DNA of 64,000 bases from contig JAQMWT010000526.1 in the NCBI GenBank assembly GCA_029834535.1, positions 62,001 through 126,000 on the forward strand, in the 5' to 3' direction. Below, piece after piece: positions 56,795-64,000 of the stretch; positions within the stretch are counted from its first letter, which is position 1; every line of letters begins with the position of its first letter. Position numbers and translations under genes: made by a program. The stretch is from Chrysophaeum taylorii (Eukaryota > Sar > Pelagophyceae > Pelagomonadales > Pelagomonadaceae). Below the pieces are notes generated by a model. The model was not told the DNA's origin and made no database searches. It saw only the letters and a list, made by a program, of their open reading frames with translations.

Positions 56795-58927
56795 ATGGCA
56801 ATGTGTTGCTTCAAGCCAGAGCCCGGCGACTCGAGCGCGTCGTGCCAGCAGATCCCGATGTTCAGGGGTATGCTCCAGCACCTCTCGCGAGTGCGGTACT
56901 CGTTGTTCGTGTACGACGACGACGTGGTCAAGGCGCTTTTGACGAGCGTATTCGAGAAGGCCGCCTTTCTGAGCGGAACGACGACAACGTCGGTGGTATT
57001 TACGTACGATCCACCGGGTCAGAAGATGCAGTACTTTCTCGCGTGGTACGGCACGCTGGTGCTGGACGAGGAGAATTGCGACAAGTGCGACGCCGTGTGT
57101 CCGTTGAATCCGACGCCGGGCGACGCTTTGGTGATCCGGGATCTGACGACGGACGAGCGAACGCGGGGGTCCAAGCTGGTGACGGGGCCCCCGAGGCTGA
57201 CGAGTTATGCGGGCGTGCGGATCGCGGATGACCTGTCCATCATCGTGTTGTACAGTTGTCGCGCGGCGTCCCTCGCGAGTCTCGGGCGGGCGAGAGACGC
57301 GCTCACGATCGTCGCGAACGTCATTCCGTCTCTGCTCTCGGCCAAGGAGAACGACGACGACCAGAAAATGCGCATGGTGGTCGACAGGACGGGGGTCGTC
57401 GTGCGCACGACGAAAGCGTGCGAGCGGTACTTGGAGAGGACGGACATCGTGGGGCGCGCGCCCGACGGCCTCGCCGTCGATCCGTCGTCTCTGCGGAGTC
57501 TGCTCGTCGCGCCCAACGCCGGATCGTGCGCTGTCGTCGAGTGGCAGAGCGGGAAGAAGGCCGAGGTGACCGTGGAGCTGTGTCGGCGCGTGCGAGTCCT
57601 GAACGTGGTGGACGTGACGGACGCGCGGGAGCTCGTGAAAAAGCGAAAAGAGCTCGAGGTCCAGCGGAAGGTCTTGTCGCAGTTCGCGCACGAACTCCGC
57701 AACAAGTTCACGGCGAGCGCGGCCGTGCTGGACCACGTCTACGAGCGACTCGACGGCATCGAGCTCGGGAATCTCAAGACCGAGGTTTCGGCGGCCAAGC
57801 TGATGCTCGACGAGGCGAACCAGTTGATCCACACGCGGCTCTCGCTCTACAAAATGTTCAAGCAGACCTACGACGCGACCGCGAATTTGCAGGTCGTCGA
57901 TTTGAAAGAGTGGCTCGGCAGTCTCGCCGCCAAAGCGCGGCTCCAGGTCGCCGACGGCGTCGAGCTTCGCGTCGCGTGCGACGCTACGACGGCCGTCGAG
58001 CTCGACTTCTACGTCGCGAACCACGTCTTCCAAAATCTCCTCAACAACTCGTCCAAGTACACGAAACGCGGCTACATCGAGATCGCCGTGCGATCCGTGT
58101 CGGCCACCGACATCACGCTCTCGCTCTACGACACGGGCCACGGCATTCCCGAGGCCGCGCGCGAGTACCTCTTCGAGAGCGACGTCATCTCTGCCGACGC
58201 GCGCGGCACCGGCCTCGGCCTCAGCAGCTGCGGCCTTTTTTTGCGCGCGATCAACGGCGAGATCTGGCTCGAGAGCTCGACGGTCACGACGCTCTCCCAG
58301 TCGGGACGCACCGACATTCGCTTCCGGATGCCGTGTCGTCCCGTCAACAACCCCAACAAGCGAAAAGAACCCTCTGATCCCAACCTCCCGCTTCCTCTGG
58401 TTGCCGAGGTCCACGTCATCGAGGACAGCGACCTCATCCGGAAAATGATCGTCCGCAAATTTGCGACGGCCTTCAAGGACGCGACCGTCCCGCCAAAGTT
58501 CAAGGAGTACAATACCGTCGAGGAGGCCCTCGAGGCCATGCGCGAGCACCCCCCCGGCCCCGACTCCCTCGTCTCCGTCGACGAAAATCTCCAGAGCAAG
58601 GGCGGCTTCTTGTCGGGCGGCGCCATGATCAGCTTTCTCACGCAACGCAACTACCGGGGTCTCATCGTCTCGGCGAGCGGCGACGACGGCGCTAGCAAGA
58701 AGCACATCGACCTCGGCGCCCACTGCAGCCTCGGCAAACCCTTCCCTAAATCGCTCCGCCCGACGCTCGAAGATGGCTTCAAACGACGACTCGCCGCCTC
58801 CGCTGATGACGCCTTCGAGCCGGGTCCCCCCTCCGTCGTTTGCGTCCTCCGCGAACCCCAACAACACCACGTCACGCGACAGCCCACCACCACCACCACC
58901 ACCACCACCTCCTGGAGGCGTGGCTGA
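56795..58927 (+). CDS. Hybrid sensor histidine kinase
   Basis: 710 residues from ATG 56795. Order: GAF-like N-terminus (about 15-185), PAS-like segment (VVDRTGVVVRTTKACERYLE, about 190-265), HisKA with H-box LSQFAHELRNKFTAS (His about 299), HATPase with N-box FQNLLNNSSKYTK (414), DTGHGIP (445) and GTGLGLSS (470), then a receiver (about 537-655): acidic pair VIEDSD, phospho-Asp in SLVSVDENLQ (about 592), Thr/Ser in IVSASGDD and Lys in LGKPFPKS. All phosphorelay residues are present. No membrane segment is visible, so it is probably soluble; the GAF may bind a small ligand or chromophore, which I cannot tell. The C-terminus ends in a Thr run encoded by a CAC repeat. Confidence 0.92.
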   Translation: MAMCCFKPEPGDSSASCQQIPMFRGMLQHLSRVRYSLFVYDDDVVKALLTSVFEKAAFLSGTTTTSVVFTYDPPGQKMQYFLAWYGTLVLDEENCDKCDAVCPLNPTPGDALVIRDLTTDERTRGSKLVTGPPRLTSYAGVRIADDLSIIVLYSCRAASLASLGRARDALTIVANVIPSLLSAKENDDDQKMRMVVDRTGVVVRTTKACERYLERTDIVGRAPDGLAVDPSSLRSLLVAPNAGSCAVVEWQSGKKAEVTVELCRRVRVLNVVDVTDARELVKKRKELEVQRKVLSQFAHELRNKFTASAAVLDHVYERLDGIELGNLKTEVSAAKLMLDEANQLIHTRLSLYKMFKQTYDATANLQVVDLKEWLGSLAAKARLQVADGVELRVACDATTAVELDFYVANHVFQNLLNNSSKYTKRGYIEIAVRSVSATDITLSLYDTGHGIPEAAREYLFESDVISADARGTGLGLSSCGLFLRAINGEIWLESSTVTTLSQSGRTDIRFRMPCRPVNNPNKRKEPSDPNLPLPLVAEVHVIEDSDLIRKMIVRKFATAFKDATVPPKFKEYNTVEEALEAMREHPPGPDSLVSVDENLQSKGGFLSGGAMISFLTQRNYRGLIVSASGDDGASKKHIDLGAHCSLGKPFPKSLRPTLEDGFKRRLAASADDAFEPGPPSVVCVLREPQQHHVTRQPTTTTTTTTSWRRG

Positions 58928-59139
58928 GAGTGACGCGATGTTGTTGCCGCGCCGCCCCGAGCTTTTTTTTGTTGTTCTCCTTCCGTATAATCCTGATTCT
59001 TATCATCGAGTTGAGAGGCGCAGATCACACATCAAAACTACACCACGGCTTTTTTTATTATCCGTTGCTGTTATTTGAGAGGCGGCAGGCAGCTGACGTC
59101 AAAGATTCGTTCCTTCCTTAGCTCTTGGCACCAGCTCAG

Positions 59140-61334
59140 ATGTCGACGACGGTCTCGCACCTCAAGTCGCTGAACGGGACTCCGGTCCGGGAGGCGTTGA
59201 CGCCCGTGGTGGTGGAAGTTGGAGAAGAAAACGTGCGGGTGTCGACCGTTGACGGCGTGCTCGTCGTGGGCGAGGCGAGCGTCCGGGAAGAGGGGGCCAG
59301 GCTGTCGTTCGCCGACGACGATACCGCCGAGGGGCTCGCGCGCGGCCGGCTGACGCCGCAGCGCGCCCTCGCGAGCGGCGCCATGCGCGTGCACGGCGAC
59401 CCGATGGCCCTGCGCGCCGTTGGACCCTTGCTGGCGAGCGCGGTCGCGTCGTTCCGGATCGTCGCCGAGCGCGCGCGCGGCAAAGAAAGGTACTACGCCG
59501 TCCAATGTCCGCCGCACCCGCCAAAGGAACGGCGATTCGAAGAGTTCGTGGCGCTTCGGCGCAGATTGCGAATCGGGCCATCGCTTTCGGGTTTCGCGGT
59601 GTGCGGCGACCGGCGCGCTCTCGTCGACCTCTGGCTCAAAGAGCTCTCGGGCCGGCCCGCCGCCCGCGCCGCGCTCCGGGAGTTCGCCGGCGTCCCAAAA
59701 GAAGACGATGATGATCCTCGGCGCGAAGAACTTATAAAAGAGCTGCGCCGGCGCGTCAAGGAGCCCGAGGAGCTCGCGTGTCGCGTCGCCGCCGCCGCGA
59801 CGTACGCTACGTCTCGATTCGTAGCGGTCGCGATCGCCATCGTTGGCTTCGCGGGCGGAGGTTATCTTTGCGGTTTCGTGCTGCCGAGGCCCGTCGGCGT
59901 GCCGCTCTGGGTGGCCGCGCTCGTTTTCTTTTTCTCGGAGCGGCTTCTGGCCCACCTCACGCGCCTCTGCTGCGCTGTCGTCTGCGCGGCCGCTTGGCGC
60001 TGCGCCAAGTTGACCGAGCCGTCGGCAGAAAAGAAGGACGACGAGAAGAAATTAGTTGCCCTCGCCGACGGGGCGCGGCCCCTCGCCGAGAGGCTCGCCC
60101 TGAGGCTCGCGGGAGAGGTCGTCGCCCGCGTCGCCGTTGCAGAGAAAGGCTTGCTCGTCAAGCTCGCGCAGTTCGTCGCGAGCATGTCGGGACTCTTGAG
60201 CCCGGAACTCACGGAGCCCCTCGTCGGTCTCACCGACGCCATGCCGCAGATGTCCCGACGGGACCTCAAGAAGCGCCTCGATTTCGCTCTTTTCCAGAAG
60301 CTCGAGGCGCCGGTCGCGGCGGCGTCGATCGCCCAGGTTCATCGCGTCTGCCGCGACGACGGCGTTTGGACGGCCGTCAAGGTCCAGAAGCCCGGCCTCC
60401 GGCGCCGCTTCTCCGTCGAGCTCCGATCGGCGCGCGCGATCGCGGCCCTCGCCGTGCGCCTCGAGCCCACGGCGCCCGACATCCGCGCGACCCTCGACGA
60501 CGCCTACGACCTCCACATCAAGGAGCTCGATTTCGCTGCCGAGGCGGTCGCGCTTCGCGCCGCGAGGCGAGTCGTTACTGCTCGCGCCCTCGACTGCGTC
60601 GTGCCCGAGCCCCTCGAGGAGTACGACGGCGTCCTCGTGATGCGTTGGTGCGACGGCTCCAAGATCGCCGACGTCTCCCTGTCTGCCGTAACCCTCGCCG
60701 ACGGTACGCGCCTCGCGATTCCGCAAGTCGCCGGCCTCGCGTCCAAGCTCGTCGACTCCTTCGCTGCCCTCTTTCTCGTCGGGGGCCTCGTCAACCTCGA
60801 CCCGCACGCCGGCAACGTCCTCGTCCAAATGACCGCCGCCGGACCGAGGCCCGTGCTTCTAGATTGGGGTATGCACGAGATCCTGCGCCGCGACGTTCGC
60901 TTGGGTTTTGCGAAGATTCTCGTCGCGACCGCCGACGGCGACGCCCGGGCCATCGGAGAAGCCTTAAGCTCCCTCGGCGTCAAATCCACCTTCTCTTCCG
61001 ACGACAGCCTCTTGCATCTTCGCTTCCTGCTGCGTGCCTCGAATCACGATGCGCGCCTCGACCGCGCAGAGATCGAGGCCTTCGCGCGCGCCTACGAGAA
61101 CCAGGTCGAAATCGCAAAAACCGAGGCCAAGACGAGCAACCAGCGCATCGTTGATGGCGCTGAGGTGAGTCTTTTGTCCTACGCCTCACAACCCGCCGCC
61201 GCCAGGTCTTTAATTCGCTCGTGAGGCAGCTCGACCTTCTCCACGGTTACGTCGCCGCCCTCCCGTGCCGCGTCGACTTTCTCTCCGCCTACGCTAAGTG
61301 GGGTCGCATCGCCCTCGAAGAAGCATCATGCTAA
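59140..61334 (+). CDS. SCP2-PX-ABC1/ADCK atypical kinase
   Basis: Exons 59140-61164 and 61206-61334 (41-nt intron GTGAGT...GCCAG) give 717 residues. Without splicing the frame ends in a short unrelated tail; spliced, it continues EVFNSLVRQLDLLHGYVAA to a natural end. N-terminal SCP2 lipid-binding-like domain (about 15-105, GRLTPQRALASGAMRVHGD), a PX-like block (about 108-190, RRFEEFVALRRRL), two hydrophobic helices (about 228-275), then the ABC1 kinase: KLAQFVASM (KxGQ-like, here KLAQ), AAASIAQVHR (about 392), AVKVQKPG, HIKELDF, NLDPHAGNVLV (553) and LLDWGM (572). ABC1 proteins support ubiquinone/plastoquinone or prenyl-lipid metabolism in mitochondria or plastids. The three-domain order suggests lipid handling at a membrane. 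Confidence 0.9.
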
Positions 61335-61444
61335 CAACACTCCCACCACCACCACCACCACCGAAGTGTCATAAAAATAATTAAATTCGCCGATCTATCG
61401 TTATTTCTTTCATCCTACGCCTCTTCTCTTTGGCAGCGCGCGTC
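61335..61444. other. Short convergent intergenic region
   Basis: 110 bp with a CCA trinucleotide run (about 61342-61362) and an AT-rich patch (AAAATAATTAAATTC) that could serve polyadenylation of both converging genes. Confidence 0.4.
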
Positions 61445-63034
61445 CTACTTTTTCTTCTTTTTGCCTCGACGCTCGCGGCCCTTGGTAGCGTTCGGGTTTT
61501 TTCGGCCGTAGCCTACCGTGAGCTTTGGGGCTGCGTGGAGGTCCAAGTCCACGAGCGCGTCGGCGACGTCGGGACCGAAGACCGACGTCTTTGCGACCGC
61601 CTTGTGGTGAGCCTTGTGGCGGTCGTGCTTCTGGCGCCAAATGCCGGAGAAAAGCTGGTCCTCGCGGAGCAGAAGGTCCCCTTGGAAGCGATCAACCGAG
61701 CTCTTGGGCGCCCGGTAGGCCTTGGGCTTGGGGAGCGCGAACTTGGTGCCCTGGCATCTTCGCGTCGACACCCGCGGCGGACGAACGGTTCCGTCCGCGG
61801 CGACGCCAACCTTGCGAAGGGCGTCGCTCCCGCAACGGCCGCAAAACAGTCGTTCGAGATCCTTCGTCTCGAGCGCGAAACACGCTGCGCACCGCACGAC
61901 AAATCGCCGCGTGCGCTCGATGCGGCGCCCGTCGACCGACACGAGCCGCAGCCCCATCTGGACGAGGACGTTTTGCATCGCGAAGTCGGACGTCGCGCAC
62001 GCTGCCGCGCACACCGACTCCTCGAGCTCCGGTCGACAGGAGTCTTCGACCCCGGGGCCGACCCACCCGACGCCGTCGTCTTCGCGGGAGTCCCCCGTGC
62101 TCACCCCCGACACGTTCGCACCGCTCAATATTCGTGACGGGATGGCGTTCTCCGCGGTCGCTCTTCGCGGTTCGTCATCGTCGCAGGTGTCGTCGCACGG
62201 CGCCAACGTGTCATCGTCGACACCGGGCTCCCCATCAGGTTCCTCCTCGCTCGCCTCTGCTTGCTCCTCATCATCATCATCATCTTCTTCCTCCTCCTCC
62301 TCCGATGCAGGCTCTTCTTCTCCCTCCGCCAACGCTGGCTCGTCGACTCGGATGGGCCTCGAGGCGGTACGTCTGTTATCAGCGTGCAACGCGCGAAGGT
62401 GTGCCGTGGTCCCCGATTCCTTGGCCTCGAGATCGTAGGTGAGCGCTATGATGCCGACATCCTGGTTCGAGAGCGAACGCGCGTCGCCAGTCTCGCGCGC
62501 GAAGGCGCGAACGCGCGCGATAGCTTCGGGCGACGGCTCGCGAGCAGCTACGGCGAAAGGCAGCGCCGCAAGACGCCGCCGCGACTCCTCGTCGCGAATC
62601 TCCGCGATCACAGCCGGCGTCGTGTAGACTGGAACGCTCGAGAGCCAGGTCAGACCGCCACGAATGAGCACGTTGGCGTCGACGACGACGGCCGCGCACC
62701 TCCGCGCGACGCGAACGACGCCCTCGCCCGAGACGGCGATCACCTTGGACCCGGAGGCGGCTTGGCGCAGCGTCGATACCTCCACGCCCCTCAGCCGTGG
62801 AAAGTCCAGCAACTTTGCGAAGGGTACAACCCCGTCGATCACGAGACTCTGGAGGTAGCTGTCACGAGGATAGTTCGCATCGCTAAAGTAGTACTCGACC
62901 TGCCGCCGAACCGCCGAAACCTGCGAGTCCTCCTCCTCCTCTCCGCCAGGGACCTCTTCCGCCCTAACGATCGGCGCCGGAGCGGGGGCGGGCGCAGGCG
63001 CTGGCACCTTCGCCGCAATGGAAGCCCAGCTCAT
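61445..63034 (-). CDS. NOB1: NOB1 ribosome-assembly endonuclease with N-terminal La motif
   Basis: 529 residues from ATG 63034 (MSWASIAAKVPAP). NOB1 cuts pre-18S rRNA at site D inside cytoplasmic pre-40S particles. PIN domain about 112-225: AAVVVDANVLIRGG (catalytic Asp about 119), VYTTPAVIAEIRDEESRRRL, TGDARSLSNQDVGIIALTYD. Then an acidic low-complexity linker, the zinc ribbon CAACFALETKDLERLFCGRC, and the conserved C-terminal LLLREDQLFSGIWRQK, ending in a Lys run. Unusually, residues about 38-108 form a La-type RNA-binding winged helix: VSAVRRQVEYYFSDANYPRD, VPFAKLLDFPRL, and a winged C-terminal part. All normal NOB1 elements are kept, so the La domain is an addition. Converges with the ABC1 gene. 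Confidence 0.92.
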   Translation of the reverse strand: MSWASIAAKVPAPAPAPAPAPIVRAEEVPGGEEEEDSQVSAVRRQVEYYFSDANYPRDSYLQSLVIDGVVPFAKLLDFPRLRGVEVSTLRQAASGSKVIAVSGEGVVRVARRCAAVVVDANVLIRGGLTWLSSVPVYTTPAVIAEIRDEESRRRLAALPFAVAAREPSPEAIARVRAFARETGDARSLSNQDVGIIALTYDLEAKESGTTAHLRALHADNRRTASRPIRVDEPALAEGEEEPASEEEEEEDDDDDEEQAEASEEEPDGEPGVDDDTLAPCDDTCDDDEPRRATAENAIPSRILSGANVSGVSTGDSREDDGVGWVGPGVEDSCRPELEESVCAAACATSDFAMQNVLVQMGLRLVSVDGRRIERTRRFVVRCAACFALETKDLERLFCGRCGSDALRKVGVAADGTVRPPRVSTRRCQGTKFALPKPKAYRAPKSSVDRFQGDLLLREDQLFSGIWRQKHDRHKAHHKAVAKTSVFGPDVADALVDLDLHAAPKLTVGYGRKNPNATKGRERRGKKKKK

Positions 63035-64000
63035 CGCGAAAAGATCATCCACTGTTTTCAGTGGGTGGGGGGGGGCGGCGATAAACTTACTCACTCGGCT
63101 GGTGACGCCCGCCCCAATCCCAAATCAATCGAAACCAACAGCCGGAGAACCACTCTAGTGCTACAGCAATAATAGTTCGCGCATTCTTGGTACATGCTCG
63201 TGGCAGCGCATTCTCGAAAAGCGATGGCCATCGTCGTTCGCGGGCAGATAGAAAAAAGATGTGTTTGGGATAAACGACGTAAGCCAATGTTTTGAGCCTC
63301 GCCGGCGAAGCGAGCTTCTCGCAAAAGTATAAGCACGGTCCGTTGGCGTCATCGCAATGCCATTCCCATCAACCTTGAGCTTAAAATAAAAGTGAAGTGT
63401 ACCTCTAATCGAAATCAACGAAGTCTCGGAACGGGCCGTACGACGACATCCTCGATCGAAGGATAACCCGAGACGAGCGCAGCCTTGGGACCCCTTCAAG
63501 GGGCCCAAAGCCAGCGCGCGCCGGCTTCGAGTACCTCGAGAAAGGCGTGGTTTTCAGTTGGCAATATGCTTCTCGGAGCACCACTCGCCAAATACTCTCA
63601 CGTCGGCTGCACGCCCTCCGAGTGCACCTTGCCTGGCGCACCCGATTGGTCGTCAATGTCGTCGTCTTCCAAGAAGCCGTCGATCCGCAACTAGGCGCGA
63701 GCCATTTTCATCCTAAGACGAACCAACCGTACGAGATTGCCTATCCATCTCGACTGCCGACCAACAAGCGGCGTTGAACGAACGAACAAAGAAAAAAAGA
63801 AAGGCGAAAAAGATAGAGTACACCTACCAAGAAACCGGAGGAGGAAAGTATCCTGTCGTCGTTCGTAGTAGTACTTTTGCAGAGTCCCTTCGAACACACT
63901 GCGCTGGCTCTTGCACAGCCCGACGGTGTGTTAGTAGTTATACTCACGCGTAGCGTACTTTCGCTCGCGGCCGCGCAGAGACGCAAATGGGTCGGTCGAG
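63035..64000. other. Right-edge region without recognised gene
   Basis: Contains the presumed promoter of NOB1 (63035-63160, with a G run at 63066-63075). Minus-strand frames at 63405-63656 and 63691-63986 lack motifs. I see no repeat shared with the rest of the window. Confidence 0.35.

Noticed and set aside
56768-58870. 700-codon open frame antisense to the histidine kinase
   Set aside because: Antisense shadow in GC-rich codons; the sense strand carries a complete kinase and receiver.

Overview
This is eukaryotic nuclear DNA, most likely from a small GC-rich protist alga. The evidence is protein families that occur only in eukaryotes (enkurin, NOB1, a LARP6-like protein, mitochondrial IF1, SCP2-PX-ABC1, a type II proton-pumping pyrophosphatase), GT-AG introns of only about 40 to 57 nt, compact genes on both strands and no bacterial operon structure. 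Enkurin implies a flagellated stage. A pelagophyte-like or other stramenopile alga fits, but that is inference.

Layout. 0-2.7 kb: an unknown gene running off the left edge, then a GT10 fucosyltransferase. 2.8-5.7 kb: nested mobile elements. 6.1-10.3 kb: a DHX29/DHX57-like DEVH helicase and a small unknown protein. 11.2-12.2 kb: a sulfotransferase. 12.2-15.9 kb: AT-richer DNA with short hairpin repeats, a 232-bp tandem duplication and a spaced inverted repeat. 16.0-20.4 kb: a nearly intact non-LTR retrotransposon (family A). 21.6-30.2 kb: a gene block with DusA-like dihydrouridine synthase, V-PPase, M17 aminopeptidase, WW-CUE-OTU protease and enkurin. 30.2-34.7 kb: mobile elements and relics. 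34.7-38.7 kb: a zinc-finger/harmonin-like protein, IF1, a small unknown protein and a polytopic membrane protein. 38.7-43.6 kb: a second dense mobile-element cluster. 45.0-50.7 kb: LARP6-like protein, integrase-repeat protein, HNH-UvrD helicase and an acidic unknown protein. 51-56.5 kb: transposase remnants and decayed coding DNA. 56.8-63.0 kb: hybrid histidine kinase, SCP2-PX-ABC1 kinase and a La-NOB1 fusion. The last kilobase has no recognised gene.

Three repeat families dominate the non-genic DNA. Family A is a non-LTR retrotransposon with a reverse transcriptase, a probable C-terminal PD-DxK nuclease and a (GACA)n tail. Its 5'-truncated copies stack head-to-tail in one another's tails. 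Family B is a roughly 0.6-1.0 kb unit in six copies, carrying a decayed C-terminal piece of a PIF1/Helitron helicase and a 3' block of repeated GGTGAACTTACTGG. Its 5' end usually abuts the A-type tail, and its 3' end lies just upstream of start codons in two cases. Family C is a roughly 360-bp SINE-like unit with a (GTTA)n tail.

The host genes do not form a pathway. Several have unusual domain combinations: La with NOB1, HNH with UvrD, WW-CUE-OTU, SCP2-PX-ABC1, and La-RRM-cold shock-SUZ-C.
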